This document shows, one piece after another, positions 16,196 through 25,700 of a stretch of 64,000 nucleotides of DNA (position 1 is the first letter of the stretch; the number at the start of each line of letters is the position of its first letter). Origin of the DNA: Sphingomonas ginsenosidivorax (GTDB lineage: Bacteria > Pseudomonadota > Alphaproteobacteria > Sphingomonadales > Sphingomonadaceae); contig NZ_VOQR01000001.1 in the NCBI RefSeq assembly GCF_007995065.1, positions 3,894,998 through 3,958,997 on the forward strand. The letters run 5' to 3'. A program made the position numbers and the translations under genes. Below the pieces are notes generated by a model. That model had not been told where the DNA came from and made no database searches. It saw only the letters and a list, made by a program, of their open reading frames with translations.

Positions 16196-18550
16196 TCATG
16201 GCGTCACCGTCAGCGTCACGGTCCCGGGCTTCAATCCCGGCGCGGTGACGCGGATGGCGACGGGGGCAGTGCCCGCGTCCGCACGCACCATCAGCAGCGC
16301 GCGGCCGTCCTGCGCCTTGCGGGTCGGGCTGGTAAACGCGGTGTGGTCGGTGATGCTGCCATTGTCGAACGCGGCAAGCGTGCCGTGCGTCACGCTCGCT
16401 GTCAGCGCGGGGGCGGCATCGGGGACGACGACGCCCTTCGCATCGACCACCGCGACTTCGACGAAGCCGACTGCGTCGAAGCCGTGCCCGATTGTCCGCT
16501 GCGTCGGGGTCAGGCGGACCGCGGCGGGGACGCCGGCGGTGGTGAGTGCGTCGCGCGCGACGACCGTCTTCCCGTCATAGGCGACGGCGCGGATCGTGCC
16601 GGGGACGAACGGCACCGTCCATTGGCGCGCGCGGTCGTCGGCATTGCGTGGCTTGCGGCCGAGCGAGCGGCCGTCGACGAGCAGCTCGACCTCGGGCGCG
16701 TTGCTGTAGACCTCGACCGTCTCGTCATGCGCCGCGCGGTCGGCGGGGGACCAGTCGGCGAGCGCGCCGGGACCCTTGGGCTGCGGCACCGCGATCCCGA
16801 CCATCGTCGGCATCTCGCTGACGTCGACGACCTTGGTGACGCGACGCGCGATCCTGACCATCGGTTTGGTCGACCACCAGCTCTGCCGCTCCCAGCCGAT
16901 CGGCTTCACCGCGTCGATGCGGTCTACCAAGCCCGAAGGATTGCTGATCGCGGGCCAGCCGATCCGGTCCGCTTCCCCCAGATAATCGGCGCCGGTCCAC
17001 AGGAACATGCCCGAATAGGCGGGGTCGTCGCGCACCACGAGCCAGCTCTCGCGATTCTTGCTGTTCTCGGTGCCGATGATGATCCGGCTCGGCATGTCGG
17101 CATGCGCCTTGGCCAGTTCGGTCTCGCGGTAGTTCTGGCCGACCACGTCGAGCATGTCGGCGGTGCCGTTCTGATAGTCGTGCGTGGTGTTGGGGCGGAA
17201 CAGCGCCATCGTCACCGGCCGTGTCGGGTCCTCCTCGTGGAAGATCGCCTTCAGCCGCGCGATGATCGACTGCGTCACGATCGGATAGGCGGTGTCGTGG
17301 ATCTCGTTCCCGATCGACCAGATCGCGACGCTTGGATGGTTGCGGTCGCGGCGCACGAACGCGCGCGCGTCGATCGACGACCAGTCGGTGAAGAACAGGT
17401 GATAGTCCTGCGGGTTCTTGCCGACGGTCCACATGTCGAACGGCTCGTCCATCACGATCAGCCCGAGCCGGTCGCACAGATCGAGGAATTCGGGCGGGAA
17501 CGGATTGTGCGCGGTGCGGATCGCGTTGACGCCCAGCGCCATCAGCCCGCGCAGGCGGCGTTCGTAGAAGGCGAGCGGCGTCGCATTGCCGAACGCGCCG
17601 CCATCGGCATGGATCGCGACTCCCTTCAACTTCACGTTGCGGCCGTTGAGCCAGAATCCGGTCGCCGCCTTGAACGTCGCGTCGCGGATGCCGAAGCGGA
17701 CCTGCTCGTCGTCGAGCGACCCGCCGTCGGTGGCGAGCACGCGGACCCGCGCGGTGTAGAGCGCGGGATCGGCGATGTCCCAGCGGCGGGGGCGGGGGAC
17801 GGTGAGCGTCACGCTGCCCGCGCTCGCCCGGCCGGCGGGGACTGACAGCGCCGCGCTCTCGCCGTGCGCCGCGACCTTGCCATCCGGCGCGACCAGGTCG
17901 ACCGCGATGCGCGCGTCGGCGGGTGCGGTGGACTGGTTGAGGATGCTGGTGTCGACGGTCACGGTTGCCGACGCATCGGTGATCGCGGTCGTGCGGACGA
18001 CGGTCGCATCGGCATCGAGATGCACCGGATCGGTGACGACCAGCCGGACATGGCGGGTGATGCCGCTCCCCGCATACCAGCGCGACGCCGGCTGGCTGGC
18101 GGTGTCCGCGCGGACCGAGAGGACGTTGTCGCCGTCGCGCAGGAATTGCGTCAGCTCGTAGCGCAGCGGCAGCGAGCCGTTCGGGCGATAGCCGAGGTGC
18201 ATGCCATTGAGCCACACGCCCGACCGCTCCATCACGCCGTCGAACTCGACGAACACGCGGCGCCCGCGCCAGGCGGCGGGCATGGCCAGATGCTTGCGGT
18301 ACCAGGCGATTCCGGTCGGCAGGAAGGCGCCCGATCCGGTTGCCGCGGCCTTCTCGTCGAACGGCCCGGCGATCGCCCAGTCGTGCGGCAGCTCGACGCG
18401 CTGCCATGCGGCATCCGCGAGCGCCGGCGTCTCGGCATCCTTCACGTCGCCCTTCGCGAACAGCCACCCGCTGTCGAACGACGTCGTCTCGCGCGGCGCG
18501 GCGTGCGCGGTGCCTGCCATCAGCAGCGCGGCGAAAGCCAGCGCGCGCAT
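16196..18550 (-). CDS. GH2 beta-galactosidase/beta-glycosidase, secreted
   Basis: A 784-residue GH2 enzyme with signal peptide (MRALAFAALLMAGTAHA). The order is sugar-binding jelly roll (SFDSGWLF..LPHDW..WYRKHL), immunoglobulin-like domain, then TIM barrel with RTAHNPFPPEFLDLCDRLG, acid/base Glu in SIGNEIHD (near 416) and nucleophile Glu in IIGTENSKN (near 493), and C-terminal beta domains with DUF4982/Big-like features (VEVYSNAPEVELLVDG). The ATG overlaps the oligogalacturonate lyase stop (TGATG). GH2 members of this build are beta-galactosidases or beta-glucuronidases; galactan removal fits the neighbours. Confidence 0.9.
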   Translation of the reverse strand: MRALAFAALLMAGTAHAAPRETTSFDSGWLFAKGDVKDAETPALADAAWQRVELPHDWAIAGPFDEKAAATGSGAFLPTGIAWYRKHLAMPAAWRGRRVFVEFDGVMERSGVWLNGMHLGYRPNGSLPLRYELTQFLRDGDNVLSVRADTASQPASRWYAGSGITRHVRLVVTDPVHLDADATVVRTTAITDASATVTVDTSILNQSTAPADARIAVDLVAPDGKVAAHGESAALSVPAGRASAGSVTLTVPRPRRWDIADPALYTARVRVLATDGGSLDDEQVRFGIRDATFKAATGFWLNGRNVKLKGVAIHADGGAFGNATPLAFYERRLRGLMALGVNAIRTAHNPFPPEFLDLCDRLGLIVMDEPFDMWTVGKNPQDYHLFFTDWSSIDARAFVRRDRNHPSVAIWSIGNEIHDTAYPIVTQSIIARLKAIFHEEDPTRPVTMALFRPNTTHDYQNGTADMLDVVGQNYRETELAKAHADMPSRIIIGTENSKNRESWLVVRDDPAYSGMFLWTGADYLGEADRIGWPAISNPSGLVDRIDAVKPIGWERQSWWSTKPMVRIARRVTKVVDVSEMPTMVGIAVPQPKGPGALADWSPADRAAHDETVEVYSNAPEVELLVDGRSLGRKPRNADDRARQWTVPFVPGTIRAVAYDGKTVVARDALTTAGVPAAVRLTPTQRTIGHGFDAVGFVEVAVVDAKGVVVPDAAPALTASVTHGTLAAFDNGSITDHTAFTSPTRKAQDGRALLMVRADAGTAPVAIRVTAPGLKPGTVTLTVTP

Positions 18551-19872
18551 CACGACGCGGCCTTCGCGACTTCGGCGGCGTAGATCGCGGTCTTGCCCTC
18601 GATATTGGCGCGGAAGATCAGCCATTTGCCGTCGGGCGAGAAGCGTGCGTTGGGCTCCAGCTTGTAATCCTGTTTGGCGAAGTCGACGATCTTCTCCTGG
18701 TCCATCCGGCCCGACGCGATCAGGCTGGCGGCGTTCTCCGCACGGATGCCGGCGACGTCGGGGATCGTCTGCGGCTTGAACAGGTACAGCCATTTCGCAT
18801 CGGGTGCGCGCGCGACCATCTCGCTGTCCGCCCCGTCGCCGAGAAAGGTCTTCTGGTCGGCCGACAGGTTGTAGTGCACCGACCATTGGTTGCGCTCGAG
18901 ATAATATTGCGTGCGCTTGCCGGTCCCGACCTCATAGCCGGCGAGCCAAAAACTCTCGCCGCGCGGGCGCTGCAGGTCGTACCAGATCGTCTTGCCGTCG
19001 GGGGACCAGAATTCGTGCCCCGCAATCTCCATGTTCATCGTGCGCGCATGGACCTTGGTCATCTGCGTGCCGTCGGTGCGGATCGTCCAGATCCGGTCGA
19101 CCTTGTGCCACGGTCCTTCGTGGCAATACATCAGCAGCGTCGGGTCGGTCGGCGAGAATTGCAGGTGGTTGAGCCAGTCGGTCGCCTTCAGCACCGTCCG
19201 CCTGGCGCCGGTCTTCACGTCGACCGTGTAGATCTCCATCGGGATGCGCGCGTCGAGCCGCTGGTTGAGGCGATATTCCTTCGCATCGGCATAGGTCATC
19301 GGCCGGCCATCGGGCCAGTTCGCGGCATAGGGCGTGAGCCCGCCGACCGAGGGGCCGGCACCCGGCTGCAGCGGCATGTCGCGCGACGCGACCTGGCCTG
19401 CGAGCAACGTCTCGTCGGCGTTGATCGTGTCGATCTGGCTGCCCTTGGGCACCTTCGCGATCAACCGCACCGCGCCGCTGTCGATGTCGGCGGCATAGAT
19501 GGTCACCGGTCCGGTCGGATCGCCCGCGGGCCGTTCGGAGAAATAGGCGGTGCGTGTCTTGTGCCCCGCGAACAGCAGCTTCAGCCCCGGCCGCTTGAGC
19601 AGCGGCGTGACCTTCCAGCTCGTCATGTCGAGCCGCGAAATGCCGTCCGCGGTCTGGAAGATCATCGTGTCGCCATTGGGCGTATAGGCGTTGTAGTTGA
19701 AATACAGCGCGTAATTGCCCGGCGCGTCGGACACGAGATGGATGCGGTGGCCGGTCTTCGCATCGACCCAGTCCGTGCGGTCGGCGGCAATCGCGGGGGT
19801 CGCGGCGGCGACGAGCGCGAGCGGTACGGCGCCCCAGGCGGCGAATGCGCGCATGCGGATTTCTCTCTTCAT
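18550..19872 (-). CDS. ogl: Oligogalacturonate lyase (PL22)
   Basis: About 440 residues with a signal peptide (RAFAAWGAVPLALVAAATPAIA) and seven beta-propeller-like WD40/TolB-type blades. PL22 hallmarks are YNYNAYTPNGDTMIF, LNHLQFSPTDP followed by YCHEGPWHKVDRIW (near 250) and AGHEFWSPDGKTIWYD (near 285), which contain the metal-binding His and the catalytic region of this family. The enzyme splits unsaturated or saturated digalacturonate to the monomers used by KduI. Most PL22 proteins are cytoplasmic, so the signal peptide is notable and suggests periplasmic action. ATG 19872 overlaps the upstream stop; ATG 19854 with an AAGAGAG site before it is a good alternative. Confidence 0.86.
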   Translation of the reverse strand: MKREIRMRAFAAWGAVPLALVAAATPAIAADRTDWVDAKTGHRIHLVSDAPGNYALYFNYNAYTPNGDTMIFQTADGISRLDMTSWKVTPLLKRPGLKLLFAGHKTRTAYFSERPAGDPTGPVTIYAADIDSGAVRLIAKVPKGSQIDTINADETLLAGQVASRDMPLQPGAGPSVGGLTPYAANWPDGRPMTYADAKEYRLNQRLDARIPMEIYTVDVKTGARRTVLKATDWLNHLQFSPTDPTLLMYCHEGPWHKVDRIWTIRTDGTQMTKVHARTMNMEIAGHEFWSPDGKTIWYDLQRPRGESFWLAGYEVGTGKRTQYYLERNQWSVHYNLSADQKTFLGDGADSEMVARAPDAKWLYLFKPQTIPDVAGIRAENAASLIASGRMDQEKIVDFAKQDYKLEPNARFSPDGKWLIFRANIEGKTAIYAAEVAKAAS

Positions 19873-21098
19873 CAATTGCCGTCCGGTTTGACGTAAGGTT
19901 GTGCCGCGCTCGCGGTTAGGCGAAAGGTCGCCGGGTCGGGCGGCCGGCCGGGATCGAACGTGCCGAGATCGTCGCGCAGGTGCCCCGCGAGCGGCAGCTT
20001 CGCCGCGGCGATTTCCGCCGCGACCGCGCGTGCGAGCACCCAGGCGCCGTAATTGTCGTGATGCGTCGCATCCTTGCCGCCGTCGCTGAACGCGAGCGGC
20101 GCGCGCTCGGGGCCGAGCGCTTCGTAGACGCGGATGCTGGCGGCGTTGAGGTCGATGACCGGCACCTTCTCCGCCGCGCCGACCGCGCGGACCGCGGCGG
20201 CATAGTCAGCGAGCGTCGGCGTGATCTTCGCGCCGTTCCAGTTGCGCCGCTCGGGCGAGTTGACCAGAATCGGCGTCACCCCGCGGCGGCGGAACTCGGC
20301 GATGAAGGTGCGCAGATAGTCGCGATAGGTGGTCTCGGCGGCGGCATAGGTCTGCGGCCACTGCGCCTTCTGGTCGTTGTGGCCGAACTGGATCATCGCG
20401 ACATCGCCGGGCTTTACGAGCTCGAGCACCTTGGCGAAGCGCAGCTCGGAGATGAACGACTTCATCGTCTCGCCGCTCTCGGCGTGGTTGGCGATGGCGA
20501 TATCGGGCTTGAAGAACGCGGTGAGCATCTGCCCCCAGCTCGCGCCGGGCTCGGTCGGCTGATCGGTGACGGTCGAATCGCCGAGCAGGAAGACGGTCGG
20601 CACGGTGACGGGCTCGATCCGGATCGCGGTGACGCCGGGGGTCGCGCCGAGGATTTCGAGCGTCAGCCTGTCGTCCCAGGTGAACGCGGTCTTCTCGCGC
20701 GGCTTGAGCAGCACGCTGGCGCCGCCCGGTGCGTTGAGCGGCGGGGGGACCAGTGCGGCATCGCGGACGTTGACGATGAAGTCGCGTTTGACGCGGCGCC
20801 CGGCGGGGACTTTCACCGCGTCGAGCATCAGCCGGCGGTTCTCGGCCTTGATCGTGGTCTCGGTCGCGGTCCTGGGCAGGCCGAGTGTGACCGTGACCCG
20901 GTAGTTGCCGGGGGCTGCGCGGACCGAGAAGAGCGTCGGTCGGCCCGGCTCATAGCCATGATCCCCGTTATAGATCTGGTCGCGTGGCACGGTCGTGCCG
21001 CCGGTTTTGCCCGGCCCGAAGGCAAAGCTGCGGACCTGCGCGACGGCGGGGGTGGCCAGCAGCGATGCGAGCGCGAATCCCGTGATTGCCCGCTTCAC
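19872..21098 (-). CDS. Rhamnogalacturonan acetylesterase (SGNH/GDSL, CE12-like)
   Basis: A 408-residue exported esterase with signal peptide (KRAITGFALASLLATPAVAQ). An N-terminal beta domain of about 160 residues, typical of bacterial two-domain CE12 proteins, precedes the SGNH fold: FLLGDSTVTDQP with the Ser nucleophile (near 175), NHAESGETMKSF, MIQFGHNDQK and DATHHDNYGA carrying the Asp/His pair (near 343). It deacetylates rhamnogalacturonan I before lyase or hydrolase attack. GTG is used as start. A 6-codon ORF (MMGLAS) with its own SD overlaps this GTG as GTGA, which may be chance. Confidence 0.88.
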   Translation of the reverse strand: MKRAITGFALASLLATPAVAQVRSFAFGPGKTGGTTVPRDQIYNGDHGYEPGRPTLFSVRAAPGNYRVTVTLGLPRTATETTIKAENRRLMLDAVKVPAGRRVKRDFIVNVRDAALVPPPLNAPGGASVLLKPREKTAFTWDDRLTLEILGATPGVTAIRIEPVTVPTVFLLGDSTVTDQPTEPGASWGQMLTAFFKPDIAIANHAESGETMKSFISELRFAKVLELVKPGDVAMIQFGHNDQKAQWPQTYAAAETTYRDYLRTFIAEFRRRGVTPILVNSPERRNWNGAKITPTLADYAAAVRAVGAAEKVPVIDLNAASIRVYEALGPERAPLAFSDGGKDATHHDNYGAWVLARAVAAEIAAAKLPLAGHLRDDLGTFDPGRPPDPATFRLTASAAQPYVKPDGN

Positions 21099-21203
21099 GA
21101 TGCGAGTCCCATCATCCTACTCCTCGACATTGTGCCGTATTATGCGACGTCATCTTATAAATAGAGACTTTCGTCGAGAATTATCGTGCGCTCAGTGTCC
21201 CCA

Positions 21204-21278
21204 CCCCGTTCGTGCTGAGCGCAGTCGAAGCATCCGCGCTTGTGCCATGCCCTTCGACTTCGCTCAGGGCGAACGGGG
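21204..21278. repeat. Interspersed palindrome overlapping the 3' end of the DUF885 gene
   Basis: Arms 21204-21230 and 21252-21278 (27 nt each, about 24 matching, core CTTCGACTTCGCTCAGGGC) form an inverted repeat with a 21-nt loop. The right arm contains the stop codon of the DUF885 gene. The remaining spacer up to the acetylesterase start (21099-21203) is AT-rich around 21150-21175 (TCTTATAAATAGAG), a likely promoter patch for the minus-strand genes. Confidence 0.8.
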
Positions 21279-22739
21279 AGAGGAGGCACGCAATTGTTCG
21301 GTGCGCTTTCGACCGTCCGCGAGGATGGCGCGGCGATAGGCGATCAGCGCCGCCCCGCGCTTGCCCCGCGCACCATCGGCGATCGCGAGCCACGCTACCG
21401 CATCGGCGAGGCGCGTCGTGGGCTCCACCGGGATGCGCGCAAGATCGACGTCGAACGGCGCGAAATAGCCGGGTTCGCCCATCCACGCGACGAACCGCGT
21501 GCGCGCCTCGGTCAGCGACCAGCCGCGGACATGGATACCGAGGTCGACGAGCGCGCGCGACACGCGGAACAACAGCCAGTGGACATGGCCGAGCTCGCCG
21601 AGCGGGTCGGGATAGGCGTCCGTCGCGATCTGCTCGGCATAGATGCCCCAGCCCTCCGGGAAGGACGATGCATAGTCGATCCGCAGTGGGTGAGGCGGGC
21701 GGACGGTTTCGAGCCCGAGCTGGATCATGTGGCCGGGCAGCAGTTCGTGCGCGACGACGCTGGGCAGCGTCCAGCGCGGGCGGCGGCGGATATCCTTCAG
21801 GTCGACGATATAGACGCCGGGCTTGGTCGCGGTCGGCGCCTGGCGATAGCCCTGGCGGCCGGCTGCGATCTCCTGCGGCGACAGCGACCGGGTCGTGACG
21901 TCGAGCGTCCAGGAAGGCACCGCGCCGACCAGCGCGGGGATGCGCGCACGGATCGTGGCCAGCGTCGCGTTCATGTCGGCGACGGCGCTCGCACGGCCGG
22001 CGTCGCTGTCGGGATAGAGATAGCGATCGTCGCGCCACAGCGCCGTATAGCGTTCGGCGACGGTCCCGGTCGTCATACCGATCCGACCGAACAGCGCAGC
22101 GGCGCGCGCGGTCTGGGTCTCGAGTTCGGCCATCAGCCGGGCTTCCACGATGGCGGGCGTATGGCCGTTCCCGACCGCGCGGTTGAGCAGCAGCGTGTAC
22201 CAGGACACGCCGTCGCGGAGCCGGCCGATCCCCGGCTGCGAGGGGGCGGCGTCGCGCTGACTAGTCAGCAGCGCGATCTGACGGTCGATCGCGGCGGCGA
22301 TGTCGGGGCGGGCCGCCGCGCTTGCGGTCTGCAGCGCGGTGATGGTGAGGTCCAGCGAGGCGAGGGGGAGCACTATGCCCGCATCGGCGTCCGATCGCAG
22401 GCCCGCGGTGTCGGCGTCGATCGCCGCCGCGTCGGGCCGCGCCGCCTTCCACGCCCCGACCAGCGGCGCGACCCGGTACGGCGTCCGCCGGCCGAAGTCG
22501 CGCAGCAGGGTCGCGTCGATCGCGAGCCCCGCACGCGCCGCGGTGAGGTCGAGCCGGTCCGCGCCCTGCAAGGTGCTTTCGTCGAAGCCTGCGAGCGTCC
22601 GCAAAGCCGTTTCCGGGCTCTCCGTCGCGGCCCGGTCCAGCGCATCGCGCAACGGGTCGGCGGCGGCGCGGGCAAGCGTCGGCGCGAGCAGCGCGGCGCC
22701 GATGCCGCCGATCACCGCGCGACGGTGCGGGCGGATCAC
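21264..22739 (-). CDS. DUF885 family protein (HExxH metalloprotein)
   Basis: A 491-residue protein with a Tat-type leader (HRRAVIGGIGAALLAPTLARA). The DUF885 signature VVAHELLPGHMIQLG (near 325) has the HExxxH-like zinc site of this family, and SSFPEGWGIYAEQIA downstream is also conserved. DUF885 members are predicted metallopeptidases with unknown substrates. The GTG start overlaps the stop of the preceding 1260-residue protein (GTGA), so it is produced together with pectin enzymes. Its last residues (about RASSPRSP) and stop come from the palindrome at 21204-21278, which suggests the original C-terminus was replaced. Its role in a glycan locus is unexplained. Confidence 0.82.
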   Translation of the reverse strand: MIRPHRRAVIGGIGAALLAPTLARAAADPLRDALDRAATESPETALRTLAGFDESTLQGADRLDLTAARAGLAIDATLLRDFGRRTPYRVAPLVGAWKAARPDAAAIDADTAGLRSDADAGIVLPLASLDLTITALQTASAAARPDIAAAIDRQIALLTSQRDAAPSQPGIGRLRDGVSWYTLLLNRAVGNGHTPAIVEARLMAELETQTARAAALFGRIGMTTGTVAERYTALWRDDRYLYPDSDAGRASAVADMNATLATIRARIPALVGAVPSWTLDVTTRSLSPQEIAAGRQGYRQAPTATKPGVYIVDLKDIRRRPRWTLPSVVAHELLPGHMIQLGLETVRPPHPLRIDYASSFPEGWGIYAEQIATDAYPDPLGELGHVHWLLFRVSRALVDLGIHVRGWSLTEARTRFVAWMGEPGYFAPFDVDLARIPVEPTTRLADAVAWLAIADGARGKRGAALIAYRRAILADGRKRTEQLRASSPRSP

Positions 22740-25700
22740 TGGAGCGTCACGCTGTTGTTCGCCTGCGTGATCTCCGCCGCATCGCCCGGCAGCGCAACAT
22801 GCACCGAAACCGGCGTCCGTGCGCCGCCGGGGATCGCGAGCTTCACCGTCGTGGTCCGCGGACGCAGGTCCAGCGGCGCGGCGAGCGGGGCGATGGTGGC
22901 GCGGGCGACGATTGCGCCAGCCGCATCGACCAGAGTCGCGGTGCCGCCATCGGTATCGCGCGCGCCCAGGCTGTGGACGGTGAGCGTGACCGAGCGCCCC
23001 TTCACGACGACGTCGTCGATGCCGATGCCGAGGTCGGGACGCGTGTCGACCGGCGTGCCCGGCGTGACCAGCGCGAAGTCGAGCACCGTCGTCGTGCCCG
23101 GCGCGAAGACGACCGGCGTGCTCGCGCTGCGTTCGAGCGACACCGTCTGCGCCGCACCCACGGGTACGAGCGTCTTGCCCTCGTCGACGCTGGTCGCGGC
23201 GCGCATCGACCAGCTGCCCGCGGAGACGTTCCAGGTCGACATCATCGCCCGCTGGGCGCTCGTGGTCATGTTGTACGCGATCACGCGGAAGCGGTCGCGG
23301 GTCGCGCCGGGAACGAGGATCGCGACGCCCTGCGCGGCCTCGGGATCGTCAAAGCGCCAGCTGACCGTGTTGCCGGGCCATGTCTGGTTGCGACGCAGCG
23401 CGATACCACCCAGTCGCTCGCGTTGCAAAATCTCGTTCGGTTGTTCGACGCGGTCGGACCACCAATGGCCCTCGGTGTACATATACTCGTGCTGCGCCTT
23501 GTCGGCGATCGCATCGGCGTGGAGCGCGGCGAGCGGCGCGGTGTCGCCCGACGCGGCCCAGGCGGCATAGCGCGCGAACGGATCGTCGGACTTCGCCTTC
23601 GCCAGTTTCGCCCGTGCCGCGTCGCCGCCGGGCATCAGGTCGAACGCGTTCTCGTTGAACTCGGCGATCGCGTTCGGGCCCTTGGCGACGCGGCCCTGGA
23701 TCGGGCGCAGATAGCGGTCGTCGCCGGTGAAGCGCCACGATGCCCAGGCACCCTGCAGCGGGGTCGACACCCCGCCGCCATCGCCCGCACGCGTCGCATC
23801 GGTGCGCCAGTTGATCTCGTTGGGATAGCTCCAGCTGCCGTCGGCGGCTTGCGTGCCATGCGCCATCCAGCCGTCGATCACGCCCGTCACCAGCCCGCGC
23901 GCGGCGGGGTTGGCGTTGTAGAGCCCGACCAGGATCGGCGCGTGGATCACGGTGAAGGAATAGGGCTTCTGCCATTCCCACGCCCCCTCGCGGTACATTT
24001 TCCGCGCGCCGTACCAGTTGCTGGCGAAGTGCATGTGCCCGGCGGGGTTCCTGAGGATGACGCCTTGCAGCGCTCGCGCGGTATCCATCAGCCGTTCGAC
24101 GCTGCGCGGTTCGCCCCAGTTGAGATAGAGGCGTTCTGCGTTCGAGTTGAGCCCCTCTTCATAGGCGTGCAGTTCGTCGGTCGTGATATAGCCGAGGCCG
24201 TTCACGATCATGCCGTTCTTGTACGCCGCGTCGGACAGCGCGCGCAGCGAGGCGTTGATCTTGTCCGGGTCGACGCCCATCAGCGCGAGGCCGGGCCATT
24301 GCTGCGTCAGGTCGACATCGTCCGAGATCCCGCCGCCGAAATCGCCGTACGGCACCTGGCGCTCGTCGATCCACCAGTTCACGAAATGGCGGACGCGCTT
24401 GAGGTCCTCGAGCTGGCGGAACGCCCACAGCGGGACGCCCGCGGGCGCGACCGGCTGGACGAACGCCGGCATGTTCTCGGGCCGGTAGTTGATGTCCGCC
24501 CAGTATGCGCGCGCCTCCTTGTTGTCGGGATCGACGCGGAGCAGGTCGGAGATGTCGGCGAACAGCCGGCGGTAGAGGCCCGCGCGCTTCGACGCGGTGT
24601 GTTCCTCGACCAGGAAGCCCCAATTGTCCTTCACCTGCGCGAAGCGGTCGGCGACATGCTCGCGCAGCGCCTCTGCGCGCGGCTTGAAGACGAGGCGGAT
24701 CTTGGTGCCGTCCAGGCTCTGCGCGGCGAAGTCGGGCGCGGCGCTGGCGATCGTCAGGTACAGGCTGGCGTCGGGCAGGATGCGGTCGCGCAGGTCGAGC
24801 CACAGCGTCCGCGCCTCGTTCGGCCGGACCGACACCGACAGGTCGATCATGTCGCGACCCGGCCACAGCGGATCCTTGACGCGGATGTTGAGCGGGATGA
24901 CGCCCGCGGCGTTGGGTTTCGCACCCAGCGCGGGGATGTCGATCGCGATGCCGTCGAGCCCGTCATGGACGTTCTGCCAGCCATAATCGAACGCGCGGGC
25001 GAGCGGGCGGTCGGGCAGCGCGTCGCCGAAGCTCGAAGGGATCAGGACATGAACGATCGGCGCGGCATCGGCGCGGCGTACGGCGGCCGCCCCGGCGCCG
25101 CCAGTGCCCGCACCGACTGCGGCTTTGAGCCCAGCGGCGGGCATGGCGACGACGGTGCTGCGCTCGTCGGGCGCGAACCGGCCGGCGATGTATGTGTTGA
25201 GATCGCCGAGCGCGGCGAGGTCGGTCGCGGTCGCGGCGTTGACGACATAGGAGAGCTTGAAGCTGCCCGCGGGCTCGGCGCCGGGGCCGACATCATAGGC
25301 CCAGAGCTCCTGGATCGGCTGTTCCTGCATCACGTTGGTGAAGCTGAGTCGTCCGCCGGTACGCGGCGCGATGCTGTCGACGCTGCGGACGACGCCCTGC
25401 GGTCGTTTCGCAAGCTGCGTGGTCTTCGTGCCGCCGCTCCAGTCGAGACTGCCATAGGCGGCGCCGCGGATCTCGACGCGGTTGACGCGTTCGCCCGGCG
25501 GGATCGTCAGGTCGTAGCGCTTGCCGCCCTCGACATAGGTGTTCCAGTCGGGCAGCTCGAAATAATCGTCGCGGCCGGGCAGGCGCGAGCGGTTGTAGAC
25601 GCCGGGCCAGGTCGTCTCGGCGATGCCGTCGACGCCCTTCCAGTTCCATTGCTTGAGATCCTTCGCATCGGCGAACTCGACTTTGCGCACGCGCGTGACG

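Noticed and set aside
21076-21120. 6-codon leader MMGLAS overlapping the acetylesterase GTG
   Set aside because: Too short to separate from chance despite the SD and GTGA overlap; kept only as a remark in the acetylesterase entry.
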